Of a stretch of DNA of 23,207 bases, positions 15,756-23,207 are shown one piece after another. The position numbers were made by a program, and so were the translations under genes. Within the stretch, counting starts at the first letter, position 1, and each line of letters opens with the position of its first letter. Below the pieces are notes generated by a model. It was not told the origin of the DNA. It did not search any database and saw only the letters and a program-made list of their open reading frames with translations. The DNA is from Micavibrio sp. (GTDB taxonomy: Bacteria > Pseudomonadota > Alphaproteobacteria > Micavibrionales > Micavibrionaceae): positions 1 through 23,207 of the forward strand of contig JAPJRC010000035.1 in NCBI GenBank assembly GCA_030824805.1, given 5' to 3'.

Positions 15756-17639
15756 ATGGCATTGGAGAAAGACAGCGACCGCGCCGCAGGTTTTACACGC
15801 CGTGCCTTTATCGTCGGTGCGTTTCAGGCAGGGTTTCTTGCATTGCTGGGCGGACGTCTCGCATGGCTGCAGATCGTAGAAGGCAATCGTTATAAAACGC
15901 TGGCGGAAAGTAACCGCATCAATCTTAAAATGATGGCGCCGGCGCGTGGCCAGATTGTAGACCGTTTCGGCGTGCCGTTCGCTGTGAACAATAAAAATTT
16001 CCGTGTCCTTGTTGTTCCCGAACAAACAGATGATCTGGAGCAATCGTTGGCGCATTTGCAAACACTCATCAAACTCGATGACAGTGAACTTGAAAAGGTG
16101 CGTAAGCTTGCCAAGCGCTCGCCTTCCTATACACCGCTGGAAGTCGCGGATGAATTGACATGGGAAGAGGTTGCCACTGTTGAAGTTAACATACCCGATC
16201 TTCCGGGCATGAGCATCGATACGGGAGAGGTGCGCCATTATCCGTTTGCAGATGCCGCCGCGCATTTGATCGGCTATGTCGGCACAGCCAGCAAGAAGGA
16301 TCAGGAAGAAGACAAAGACCCGTTGCTGACCTTGCCTGACTTTCAGGTCGGAAAATCCGGAATAGAAAAGACACTGGACAGCTTCTTGCGCGGAAAGGCC
16401 GGCAGTTCGGAAGTGGAAGTGAATGTTGTCGGTCGAGAGGTGCGTGAACTCCGTAACATGAAATCCACGGACGGCGAGCGCGTGGTCCTCAGCATAGACG
16501 CGGAATTACAACGTTTTGCCATGCAGCGTATGGCTGAACACCGCAGCGCGTCCGCTGTTGTCATGGATGTGCATTCCGGAGAAGTGTATGCGCTTGCATC
16601 CTATCCCGCCTATGATCCGAATTACTTTACAGGCGGTATCAGTCACGAACGCTACGAAGAATTGCGATCCGACATAACGTTCCCGCTTACCAACAAGGCC
16701 GTGGCCGGACAATACCCGCCGGGCTCGACGTTCAAGATGATCACCGCGCTCGCTGCATTGGAAGCGGGCGTCGTAACGGAGCACACATCGACCTTCTGTC
16801 CCGGTCATTATGATTTTGGTAACGGGCGTTTCCACTGCTGGAAAAAAGGCGGGCACGGCACTGTGAATGTTGTCTCCGCGTTGTCACAGTCTTGCGACGT
16901 TTACTTCTACAAGCTCTCTACGGAACTTGGCATCAAACGCCTGGCCGATATGGCGAAGCGTCTCGGTCTTGGCACGAAGTTTGAAATGGAACTTAAGGAA
17001 GAGCGTGCTGGTCTTGTGCCGGACGAGGCGTGGAAAAAAAAGCGCTTCAACGAAGGCTGGCATCAGGGCGAAACGGTTATCGCAAGCATCGGTCAGGGTT
17101 ATATGCTGGCAACCCCCATGCAGCTTGCTGTCATGACATCGCGCATCGTAAATGGCGGTAAGGCCGTAAAGCCCTGGCTTACTGGAAATATAGGCGGTCA
17201 ACCGGTGCCGCGCCCCGAATGGGAGAATATAAACCTCAATCCACACCACGTAGAAATTGTCATGCGCGGCATGGAGCAGGTTTGTAACCACGAGCGCGGT
17301 ACCGCATATGCAGCCCGTATCAAAGAGCCCGGCATGGAAATGGGTGGAAAGTCCGGAACCGCGCAGGTTAAGCGTATTACGAAGCAGGAGCGTGCCGCAG
17401 GCGTGAAGAACGAGGATCTGCCATGGCAGTTCCGCCACCACGCTTTGTTTGTCGGCTACGCCCCCATGAACAATCCGCGTTATGCATGTGCGGTCGTGGT
17501 GGAACACGGCGTAGGCGGGTCTAGCGCCGCAGCGCCCATCGTGCGCGATCTTTTAACGCTGGCCCAGCAACGTGACCCCGGATCGAAACCGATGGTAGCG
17601 GAACCCGTAATTCTGGAGAAGGGGAAAGATTTTGGCTAA
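15756..17639 (+). CDS. mrdA: Penicillin-binding protein 2, elongasome transpeptidase
   Basis: The 627-residue class B PBP cross-links peptidoglycan during side-wall growth. It has a membrane anchor (about 15-37), a dimerisation or pedestal region (about 45-225, with MAPARGQIVDRFG) and a transpeptidase domain (about 250-610). The active-site motifs are S324-T-F-K327 (PPGSTFKM), S379-C-D381 in place of SxN as usual for PBP2, and K532-S-G-T535. Length is typical. The 3' end overlaps the rodA start by eight bases. Confidence 0.97.
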   Translation: MALEKDSDRAAGFTRRAFIVGAFQAGFLALLGGRLAWLQIVEGNRYKTLAESNRINLKMMAPARGQIVDRFGVPFAVNNKNFRVLVVPEQTDDLEQSLAHLQTLIKLDDSELEKVRKLAKRSPSYTPLEVADELTWEEVATVEVNIPDLPGMSIDTGEVRHYPFADAAAHLIGYVGTASKKDQEEDKDPLLTLPDFQVGKSGIEKTLDSFLRGKAGSSEVEVNVVGREVRELRNMKSTDGERVVLSIDAELQRFAMQRMAEHRSASAVVMDVHSGEVYALASYPAYDPNYFTGGISHERYEELRSDITFPLTNKAVAGQYPPGSTFKMITALAALEAGVVTEHTSTFCPGHYDFGNGRFHCWKKGGHGTVNVVSALSQSCDVYFYKLSTELGIKRLADMAKRLGLGTKFEMELKEERAGLVPDEAWKKKRFNEGWHQGETVIASIGQGYMLATPMQLAVMTSRIVNGGKAVKPWLTGNIGGQPVPRPEWENINLNPHHVEIVMRGMEQVCNHERGTAYAARIKEPGMEMGGKSGTAQVKRITKQERAAGVKNEDLPWQFRHHALFVGYAPMNNPRYACAVVVEHGVGGSSAAAPIVRDLLTLAQQRDPGSKPMVAEPVILEKGKDFG

Positions 17640-18759
17640 CCTTCATTTGCCTAGCGAAGCGAATATTTTCCAGCGCCTCAAATTTATCAACTGGGGGCTG
17701 GTGTTCCTGATTACACTGCTGGCCTCCGTGGGTTTCACGGCTTTGTATTCAGCGGCAGGGGGGAGTCTCGATCCATGGGCGTCGAAGCAAATTCCACGCT
17801 TCTGCGTCTTTGCCGTGGGGATGATCATCATCGCGTTGATCGACATACGCATATGGTACAGGATTGCTTATCCGGTATATTTTATCTGCCTGTTCCTGTT
17901 GCTTGTCGTTGATATCACCGGACATATCGGAATGGGCGCGCAGCGCTGGATCAAGATCGGACCTCTGCAAATCCAGCCGTCCGAGCTGATGAAAATTGCC
18001 GTCGTCATGGCGCTCGCGCGGTATTTCCATTCGGCCACAAGCGAAGATATGAAGAATTTGCGTTTTCTTGCGATCGGCGCTTCCTTCCTCATTGCGCCGT
18101 TCCTGCTCGTGGCGGCACAGCCAGACCTTGGAACATCAGGCGTTATCGTTATGGCGGGTATAGCCATGTTTTTTATCGCCGGTGCGCCTATGTGGATATT
18201 CATTGCGGGCGCTGTGGCTGCCGCATGCGCCGCGCCTATGGGCTGGCTTCTTTTGCATGACTATCAAAAGAAACGCGTCCTCACATTCCTTGATCCTGAC
18301 CGCGATCCGCTGGGCGCGGGCTACCACATCACGCAATCGAAGATCGCGCTGGGTTCGGGCGGCTGGGAAGGGAAGGGTTTCCTGAAAGGCACGCAAAGCC
18401 ACCTGAGCTTCCTTCCTGAAAAACACACAGACTTCATCTTCACCATGTGGGTGGAAGAGTGGGGTTTCTTCGGCGGTGTGTTTATCTTGCTTTTGGTTGG
18501 CGTTATTCTCGCTTATGGCGGCTGGATCGCCATGCGGTGCCGCCATGCGTTCGGGCGTTTAATGGCGTTCGGTTTGATGGTCAATTTTTCGATTTATATT
18601 TTCATCAACGTGTCGATGGTCATGGGCTTGATCCCTGTTGTCGGCGTGCCGTTCCCCATGATGTCGTACGGCGGCACGGCGATGATGACCGTTATCATCG
18701 GTTTTGGCCTCATGATGTCTTGCAACGTCTATAAAGATGCAAAATTGCCGCGTATGTAA
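17632..18759 (+). CDS. rodA: RodA, SEDS-family peptidoglycan glycosyltransferase
   Basis: The 375-residue polytopic protein has about ten membrane helices and is the glycan polymerase partner of PBP2. Family marks include MGAQRWIKIGPLQIQPSELMK, the catalytic aspartate region LPEKHTDFIF (D267, corresponding to D262 of E. coli RodA), and the MSYGGTAMMT motif near the C-terminus. The start is TTG 17632, inside the last codons of mrdA, with GGGGAAAG upstream. The next in-frame methionine would remove the first membrane helix, so the rare start is favoured. A terminator overlaps the stop codon. Confidence 0.95.
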   Translation: MANLHLPSEANIFQRLKFINWGLVFLITLLASVGFTALYSAAGGSLDPWASKQIPRFCVFAVGMIIIALIDIRIWYRIAYPVYFICLFLLLVVDITGHIGMGAQRWIKIGPLQIQPSELMKIAVVMALARYFHSATSEDMKNLRFLAIGASFLIAPFLLVAAQPDLGTSGVIVMAGIAMFFIAGAPMWIFIAGAVAAACAAPMGWLLLHDYQKKRVLTFLDPDRDPLGAGYHITQSKIALGSGGWEGKGFLKGTQSHLSFLPEKHTDFIFTMWVEEWGFFGGVFILLLVGVILAYGGWIAMRCRHAFGRLMAFGLMVNFSIYIFINVSMVMGLIPVVGVPFPMMSYGGTAMMTVIIGFGLMMSCNVYKDAKLPRM

Positions 18760-18773
18760 CGCAGCATTTTTTT
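18746..18773 (+). terminator. Terminator of the mre/rod cluster
   Basis: TGC-C-GCGT (18746-18753) pairs with ACGC-A-GCA (18759-18766), with one internal mismatch and an ATGTA loop, followed by seven T residues (18767-18773). The hairpin contains the rodA stop codon (18757-18759). Confidence 0.6.
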
Positions 18774-18795
18774 ATTCTCGATAATGTAAGTTGAA

Positions 18796-19134
18796 TTAGG
18801 CGGCTGCTTTAAACGCCACGCCTTTTTCGCGCAGAAGATCCTGCAGCTCTCCGCTGATGAACATTTCCTTCACGATGTCGCACCCGCCCACGAACTCGCC
18901 TTTGATGTAAAGCTGCGGAATGGTCGGCCATTGTGTGAAATCCTTGATGCCCTGACGTATCGTTGCGTCTTCGAGCACGTTCACATCCTTGAAGGCGACG
19001 CCGAGCTGAGAGAGCACCTGTACCACTGCGGCAGAGAAACCGCATTGCGGAAACACCGCCGTGCCTTTCATATAAAGGACGACATCATTGTCTGTGATTT
19101 CTTTTTTTATTCTTTCGAATACGATGTTTTCCAT
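18796..19134 (-). CDS. grxD: Monothiol glutaredoxin Grx4 (CGFS type)
   Basis: The 112-residue CGFS glutaredoxin has K23, the active site C31-G-F-S34 (KGTAVFPQCGFS), the cis-proline loop WPTIPQLY and the glutathione-binding GGCDI segment. Proteins of this class bind a [2Fe-2S] cluster with glutathione, transfer clusters and pair with BolA proteins in iron signalling. It lies 15 bases after bolA on the same strand, the typical alphaproteobacterial pairing. AAGGGGG precedes ATG 19134. Length is normal. Confidence 0.96.
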   Translation of the reverse strand: MENIVFERIKKEITDNDVVLYMKGTAVFPQCGFSAAVVQVLSQLGVAFKDVNVLEDATIRQGIKDFTQWPTIPQLYIKGEFVGGCDIVKEMFISGELQDLLREKGVAFKAAA

Positions 19135-19149
19135 GTTGCCCCCTTAGTC

Positions 19150-19386
19150 CTATTCTTTCGGAACCGATGTCTGAATGGCAAGGGCGTGCAATTCTCCGCC
19201 CATCTTGCCTTGTAAAGCCTTGTAAACCAGTTGGTGTTGCTGAACGCGGCTCAATCCTTTGAATGCGCTCGAAGTGATATGCGCGGCGTAATGGTCCCCA
19301 TCTCCCCGAAGATCTTCGAGACGCACATCCGCGCCGGGAATGCCTTCGCGTATCATGTCGATGATAGTCTGTGCTTCCATAGCCAT
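19150..19386 (-). CDS. bolA: BolA-family protein, partner of monothiol glutaredoxin
   Basis: The 78-residue small class II KH-like fold protein shows the BolA pattern: LEDLRGDGDHYAAHITSSAF, then LSRVQQHQLVYKALQ and a conserved HALAIQT near the C-terminus. The histidine near the end is the usual cluster ligand in BolA-Grx complexes. Short length and the absence of an N-terminal extension place it near the BolA2/IbaG-like group. ATG 19386 has GGGAGC upstream; ATG 19380 is an alternative. It is the first gene of a bolA-grxD operon. Confidence 0.92.
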   Translation of the reverse strand: MAMEAQTIIDMIREGIPGADVRLEDLRGDGDHYAAHITSSAFKGLSRVQQHQLVYKALQGKMGGELHALAIQTSVPKE

Positions 19387-19497
19387 AAAAACGCTCCCGC
19401 TTTCCCTAAGGCCTTTTCAGGCTTCTTCTCATAGTAGTTAGGATTGCTTAATTATGTTTCAACAATAGCATCAATTCCCGTAAATAGGGAATAGCTT

Positions 19498-19533
19498 AAA
19501 ACAGGCTTTCCTTATAAAAGAGAGCCTGTTTTT
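19498..19533. terminator. Bidirectional-type terminator after the ATPase inhibitor gene
   Basis: AAAACAGGCTTTC (19498-19510) pairs with GAGAGCCTGTTTT (19520-19532), 13 base pairs with one G-T pair. It lies in the 170-base gap between the zeta gene (-) and bolA (-). It would end transcription of the zeta gene and insulate bolA. The rest of the gap shows nothing else. Confidence 0.65.
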
Positions 19534-19556
19534 GAAATTAGAGAATAAACAACAGC

Positions 19557-19889
19557 TTAGTGTTGCGCCTTTTCTTCCATGATCTGGGTGCGCGCAATTT
19601 CCACAAAACCCATAAGTTTTGCGTTTGTGGCATGTTCGGACAGATCCAGGCCTTTTTCTGCAATAAAAGGCATGACTGCAGCGATAACATCTTCAAAGCC
19701 GGGTGCGTCAAGATTGGCAGAAATAACCGAGCCCGCGAAAACTTTTGCTTCGTCTTCGGGAAGACCGGCCTGCTCGGCCAGCCAAAGGCCGAATAGCTTA
19801 CAAGCGCGTGCTTCGATGCGGAACATAACTTCCTGATCTAATGCATATTTGTTTTCAAAATTCTTTTCGCGATCGTTCATGTCGGTCAT
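19557..19889 (-). CDS. F1-ATPase inhibitor subunit zeta (DUF1476)
   Basis: The 110-residue helical protein starts with an NDREKNFENKYALDQEVMFRIEARACKLFGLW segment, which marks the DUF1476 family. The family member characterised in Paracoccus denitrificans (zeta) inhibits ATP hydrolysis by F1Fo-ATP synthase through its N-terminal region, and the family is essentially confined to Alphaproteobacteria. ATG 19889 has GGAGG nine bases upstream. The gene diverges from purC across 103 bases. In many alphaproteobacteria the same gene also neighbours purC. Confidence 0.9.
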   Translation of the reverse strand: MTDMNDREKNFENKYALDQEVMFRIEARACKLFGLWLAEQAGLPEDEAKVFAGSVISANLDAPGFEDVIAAVMPFIAEKGLDLSEHATNAKLMGFVEIARTQIMEEKAQH

Positions 19890-19992
19890 TAATCTTATCC
19901 TCCGGTTAAAGCGTACTGATGGGGCAAATTACTACCATTTGCGCAATTTTCAATCCATTGTTATATGAAGGGGAATTCAAAAAGAGAAAGTT

Positions 19993-20862
19993 ATGGCAAG
20001 CATGTTCAGCCGCCGGAAAGTCATCTACGAAGGCAAAGCCAAGATCCTGTATGAGGGCACGGAGCCGGGGACGTTTATCCAGTACTTCAAGGACGATGCA
20101 ACCGCAATGAACGGCACCAAAAAGGCCAGCATCGCGGGTAAAGGTGTTCTCAACAATCGTATCTCCGCGCATTTGATGACGCGCCTCGAGCAGATAGGCG
20201 TGCCGACCCATTTCCTCAAAAGTCTTAACATGCGCGAACAGCTTGTCCGTCAGGTTGAGATGATCCCACTTGAACTGGTTGTGCGCAACGTCGCCGCCGG
20301 ATCGCTGTGCAGCCGTTTGAATGTTAAAGAAGGCACGTTGTTGCCCGCACCGATCATTGAATTCAATTTCAAGAAAGACGGTCTTGGCGATCCGCTCGTA
20401 AACGAGCATCACATCTTCACGTTTGGATGGGCCGACCCTTTCGAAATAGACGAGATGGTGGGGCAGGCATACCGCGTGAACGATTACCTGAACGGTTTGT
20501 TCAGCGGGATCGGATTGCGCCTTGTCGATTTCAAGTTAGAGTTCGGGCGCCTGTGGGGTGAATACGACGAGTTGTATATTATCCTGGCCGATGAAATATC
20601 GCCGGACAATTGCCGCCTGTGGGACCTCAAAACCGGTGAGAAACTGGACAAGGATCGTTTCCGCCAGGACCTTGGCAACGTCGTCGAAGGATATCAGGAA
20701 ATCGCAAAGCGTCTGGGACTTGTTCCCGAGACAGGCATCATGACGGGCGGCGCGGTGGATGAAAAGCTTGCGGCCGGTCTGGAAGGTATCGAGAACGAAC
20801 TTGCGCGTGAGCGCCGACTTCGCGCCGTAAACAAAACGCCGCCGAAAAATCCGCGGGGATAA
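19993..20862 (+). CDS. purC: SAICAR synthetase
   Basis: The 289-residue protein catalyses the ATP-dependent joining of CAIR and aspartate in purine synthesis. Family motifs include YEGKAKILYEG at the N-terminus, a KDDATA(M)NG segment, EMIPLELVVRNVAAGS, DFKLEFG and ILADEISPDNCRLWD. The usual alphaproteobacterial protein is about 254 residues. Here a C-terminal tail of roughly 35 residues (Glu/Arg/Lys-rich, ending PPKNPRG) is added. An AAGAGAAAG purine tract precedes ATG 19993; ATG 20002 is an alternative. The next gene starts two bases after the stop. Confidence 0.96.
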   Translation: MASMFSRRKVIYEGKAKILYEGTEPGTFIQYFKDDATAMNGTKKASIAGKGVLNNRISAHLMTRLEQIGVPTHFLKSLNMREQLVRQVEMIPLELVVRNVAAGSLCSRLNVKEGTLLPAPIIEFNFKKDGLGDPLVNEHHIFTFGWADPFEIDEMVGQAYRVNDYLNGLFSGIGLRLVDFKLEFGRLWGEYDELYIILADEISPDNCRLWDLKTGEKLDKDRFRQDLGNVVEGYQEIAKRLGLVPETGIMTGGAVDEKLAAGLEGIENELARERRLRAVNKTPPKNPRG

Positions 20863-20864
20863 TC

Positions 20865-21398
20865 ATGAAAAAACCACTGATCTTTTTGGCCGCGCTGTGC
20901 GGGTTGTTGCCTGTGTCCGCAAACGCGCATGTGACGGCGAACCCCAACACGGGGACAGGGGGCGCATATTTCCAGACGGATTTTCGTATCAGCCATGGAT
21001 GTGATGGCAGCGCTACCGTGGCGGTTAGCATAAAAATTCCGGCGGGCATCGTCGTTCTGAAACCGCAAGCCAAACCGGGATGGACGATCGAAATAAAAAA
21101 ATCAAAACTTGAAAAGCCTGTACCTGCTGGTCACGGAAAAACGGCCACCGAACAATTCGATGAAATCATATGGCGTGGCGGCCCTCTGGAAGATGCTTAT
21201 TACGATGAGTTCGGTATTGTTGTGAAATTGCCGGACGAGTCGAAGACATTGTGGTTTCCGGTTACGCAAACTTGCGAGCAGGGCGAACACAAGTGGACGG
21301 AAATACCGGAAGGGACGCAGCAATGGCGTGATTTGAAATCGCCTGCGCCTTTTGTAACCGTTACAAAAGACACAGACCATTCCGGCCACAAGCACTAG
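20865..21398 (+). CDS. YcnI/DUF1775-family periplasmic protein, putative copper binder
   Basis: The 177-residue protein has a Sec signal peptide ending SANA (1-21), leaving H22 as the mature N-terminus (HVTANPN). The DUF1775/YcnI fold signature follows: GAYFQTDFRISHGCDGSATVAVSIKIP, KPGWTIE, and a late LWFPVTQTCEQGEHKWTEIP. In Bacillus YcnI the N-terminal histidine and a tryptophan bind Cu(II); here H22 and several tryptophans could do so. The end is His-rich (HSGHKH), and the C-terminal membrane anchor seen in some relatives is absent, so the protein should be soluble in the periplasm. It starts two bases after purC and its stop overlaps the stop of nadK. Confidence 0.85.
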   Translation: MKKPLIFLAALCGLLPVSANAHVTANPNTGTGGAYFQTDFRISHGCDGSATVAVSIKIPAGIVVLKPQAKPGWTIEIKKSKLEKPVPAGHGKTATEQFDEIIWRGGPLEDAYYDEFGIVVKLPDESKTLWFPVTQTCEQGEHKWTEIPEGTQQWRDLKSPAPFVTVTKDTDHSGHKH

Positions 21399-22153
21399 GA
21401 AATAAACTGCTCTTTTAAGATACGTTCTTCGAGATGGTGATCCGGATCGAACAACATCGTGCGTCCGATCGATGTCGATTGGTGAATATCAACACTGACA
21501 ATATCTCGGAATTCGTTTGAGTCCGCTGTCGCGCTGACAGGACGTTTGTCGCCCTCTATGACATCAATTCTGACCTTGAGGTTTGATGGTATCAATGCGC
21601 CGCGCCAGCGACGGGGCCGGAACGCGCTTATGGGTGTTAACGCCAGCATGTTTGACGATAACGGCAGGATCGGGCCATGGGCGGAAAGGTTATATGCCGT
21701 ACTGCCCGCCGGTGTTGCGAGAAGGATTCCATCGCAAACCAGTTCTGGGATGCGCTCGACATTGTCGACGGATATTTTCAGGCGCGCAGTTTGGCGTGTT
21801 TCACGGAGCAGGGATACTTCGTTATATGCGACGGCTTCATGCACACCACCCTGCGTGTCGATGGCTCTCATCTTTAAAGGATGTATTTCTACAGACACGG
21901 CCTTTTTAAGATGTTCTATGACGTCACCGTCGTAATACGGGTTCATCAGGAATCCAACGGACCCGAAATTCATGCCGTATACAGGCTTGTCCAGATTTTC
22001 TGTCTTATGAAGCGCTTCCAGCATAGTGCCGTCGCCGCCAAGAACGACGATAACTTCGCAGGCTTCGCTTCTAACTTGCCCGTACTTGGCAGTCAACGTG
22101 CCGTAAGCATCCCGGGCGCGTATTGTTTCTGCGGCGTGAAAATGTATTTTCAT
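21395..22153 (-). CDS. nadK: NAD kinase
   Basis: The 252-residue short NAD kinase phosphorylates NAD to NADP. Motifs are GGDGTML (39-45, catalytic Asp41), the NE pair in AYNEVSLL, DGILLATPAGSTAY, and an alphaproteobacterial GPILPLSSNMLALTP/RPRRWRGA stretch. The start is ATG 22153, which overlaps the pyrE stop by four bases (ATGA). A longer reading upstream to 22291 would only add low-complexity basic sequence that lies inside pyrE. Its stop TAG overlaps the stop of the YcnI-like gene as the palindrome CTAG. Confidence 0.95.
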   Translation of the reverse strand: MKIHFHAAETIRARDAYGTLTAKYGQVRSEACEVIVVLGGDGTMLEALHKTENLDKPVYGMNFGSVGFLMNPYYDGDVIEHLKKAVSVEIHPLKMRAIDTQGGVHEAVAYNEVSLLRETRQTARLKISVDNVERIPELVCDGILLATPAGSTAYNLSAHGPILPLSSNMLALTPISAFRPRRWRGALIPSNLKVRIDVIEGDKRPVSATADSNEFRDIVSVDIHQSTSIGRTMLFDPDHHLEERILKEQFIS

Positions 22154-22821
22154 GCTTGTTCTTTTAACACAGCCGTAAAGCCGCGTTCCTGTGCCCATTG
22201 ATCGGGATTTTGAAGATATGCCTCGACGGAGGCGGCGGTTTGATCGTCGAAATATTTTTCTTCTTTTGCCACTTTGAGAATGTCTTTCCAACTGGTCAAA
22301 GCATGCAAAGTAATGCCCATGTCGCGCATGTTCTGCTGGCTGCTTTCATGGCCGTGCTGGAAAATCACGAACAGATGTTCGATTTTCGCACCCGCAGAAC
22401 GCAGCGCATCGACGAAAACTTTTACGCTCACGCCAAAATTCTGCACGTCTTCGATCAGGGCGACATGCGGATTGCCTTCTTCCATATATCCTTCGATTTG
22501 CGACATACGGCCAAAGCCTTTGGGTTTCTTGCGGATGTAGAGCATGGGTTTTTTCAAACGTTCTGCAATGAAGGCCGCGTAAGGTATGCCTGCGGTTTCA
22601 CCGCCAGCCACATAATCCACATTCAGATCTTTAAGAATGCCTGCGCCGAAATCCATCAACGCGCTGCGCGCATCCGGAAAAGATATCAAACGTCTGCAAT
22701 CAACATAGACCGGGCCTCTTTTCCCGGACGTATAGGTGAAAGGATCTTCTATGTTCACCATGACGGCTTTTGTTTCGAGTAAGATTTTGGCGGCTTTGGC
22801 AGCTATTTGATCCTGATTCAT
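22150..22821 (-). CDS. pyrE: Orotate phosphoribosyltransferase
   Basis: The 223-residue protein makes OMP from orotate and PRPP in pyrimidine synthesis. Visible motifs are FTYTSGKRGPVYVDCR (28-43), GGETAGIPYA (73-82), the catalytic loop IRKKPKGFGRMSQIEG (96-111) and the PRPP motif region VALIEDVQNFGVSV (120-133). In the last, the usual Thr-Thr is replaced by Gln-Asn-Phe; the acidic pair E124-D125 is kept. ATG 22821 has AAAGGA upstream. It is the first gene of a pyrE-nadK pair. Confidence 0.9.
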   Translation of the reverse strand: MNQDQIAAKAAKILLETKAVMVNIEDPFTYTSGKRGPVYVDCRRLISFPDARSALMDFGAGILKDLNVDYVAGGETAGIPYAAFIAERLKKPMLYIRKKPKGFGRMSQIEGYMEEGNPHVALIEDVQNFGVSVKVFVDALRSAGAKIEHLFVIFQHGHESSQQNMRDMGITLHALTSWKDILKVAKEEKYFDDQTAASVEAYLQNPDQWAQERGFTAVLKEQA

Positions 22822-22876
22822 GGCTTTTCCTTTAATTGCAAAGGGATATTCCCAAAACAGGCGCATTCCCGCAAGC

Positions 22877-22906
22877 AAAAAGGCCCGCCAATGCTGGCAG
22901 GCCTTT
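22877..22906 (-). terminator. Intrinsic terminator of the lipoprotein gene
   Basis: On the - strand AAAGGCC-T-GCCA... pairs with TGGC-G-GGCCTTT, an 11-base-pair stem with one mismatch and a GCAT loop, followed by TTTTT (22881-22877). It lies 24 bases after the lipoprotein stop. Confidence 0.85.
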
Positions 22907-22929
22907 AAAGCCAACCGGTTTTGGCCGTA

Positions 22930-23202
22930 TTAGTCGTAGGTCTTAACGGATTCTGTCTTTTGCTTATTGAAAAGACCTTTGGGGTCGGTGGTGCTTTCCG
23001 TCTTCACCTGGGTCTTCTTGTTACCATCGCGGTCGTAATACACGTTGGTTTCCTTATCGACCGTGGTTTTGGTGCCATCGCGGGAAACAGAGCTGGAAGA
23101 GCTTTCATACTTGCCCGGCGGCAACGTGTTCGTTTCGGCACAGGCAACAAGCACGGCGGCGCTAGCGGCGATAACGGCGAGGGACAGAAGGGGTTTACGC
23201 AT
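22930..23202 (-). CDS. Small hydrophilic lipoprotein of unknown function
   Basis: The 90-residue protein has a basic-hydrophobic signal (MRKPLLSLAVIAASAAVLVAC) ending in a lipobox LVAC with C21 as the lipidation site. The mature part is short, Ser/Thr/Lys/Asp-rich, with YYDRDGNKKTQ and repeated KTES words and no hydrophobic core. I do not recognise a family beyond a generic small lipoprotein. It is probably outer-membrane anchored because no Asp follows the Cys. The upstream region lies outside the window. A terminator follows, separating it from pyrE. Confidence 0.75.
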   Translation of the reverse strand: MRKPLLSLAVIAASAAVLVACAETNTLPPGKYESSSSSVSRDGTKTTVDKETNVYYDRDGNKKTQVKTESTTDPKGLFNKQKTESVKTYD

Positions 23203-23207
23203 GGTTT

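Noticed and set aside
22154..22291. N-terminal extension of nadK to an earlier start
   Set aside because: The extra 46 residues are basic low-complexity sequence inside pyrE; ATG 22153 couples with the pyrE stop and gives a normal length.
22822..22914. N-terminal extension of pyrE to 22914
   Set aside because: It would run into the lipoprotein terminator; ATG 22821 has a good ribosome-binding site and fits the family start.

Overview
The window looks like a chromosomal segment of a free-living alphaproteobacterium of middling GC content. The evidence is an F1-ATPase inhibitor zeta (DUF1476) gene, a bolA-grxD pair next to purine genes, the mreB-mreC-mreD-mrdA-rodA cluster, a short NAD kinase and a 41-residue zinc-free L36. 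I cannot place it to family level. Coding density is very high. No gap without a gene exceeds about 210 bases, and I see no tRNA, rRNA, insertion sequence, prophage or CRISPR.

Region 1 (88-12131) is the most distinctive part. Four genes on the + strand overlap end to start: a TolC-like outer-membrane channel, an ABC exporter with an inactive C39-like N-terminus, an HlyD-like adaptor, and a membrane CHASE2 class III adenylate cyclase. Converging on them, with one base between the stop codons, is a 1199-residue protein on the - strand. It has a FecR domain, a long Pro/Thr linker, seven calcium-type FG-GAP motifs and an RTX-like tail, and is very probably the substrate of this type I secretion system. 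Upstream of it on the same strand is a protein with a cyclic-nucleotide-binding domain fused to an EAL (c-di-GMP phosphodiesterase) domain. My main hypothesis is that the locus is a self-contained circuit: secretion or display of the large surface protein is sensed by the CHASE2 cyclase, and cAMP then adjusts c-di-GMP through the EAL protein.

Region 2 (12342-18759) is housekeeping. It holds a DUF3307 membrane protein, rpmJ with its own promoter and terminator, and the rod-shape/elongasome genes mreB, mreC, mreD, mrdA (PBP2) and rodA, ending in a terminator that overlaps the rodA stop codon.

Region 3 (18796-21398) contains bolA-grxD (iron-sulfur trafficking and iron sensing) and the ATPase inhibitor zeta gene on the - strand. 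Divergent from them is purC followed closely by a YcnI/DUF1775 periplasmic protein with a putative copper-binding N-terminal histidine. This resembles the usual alphaproteobacterial purC-DUF1476-purSQL-bolA-grxD neighbourhood with purSQL missing and strands rearranged.

Region 4 (21395-23202, - strand) holds a small lipoprotein with its own terminator, followed by the overlapping pair pyrE-nadK. The pyrE PRPP loop is atypical.
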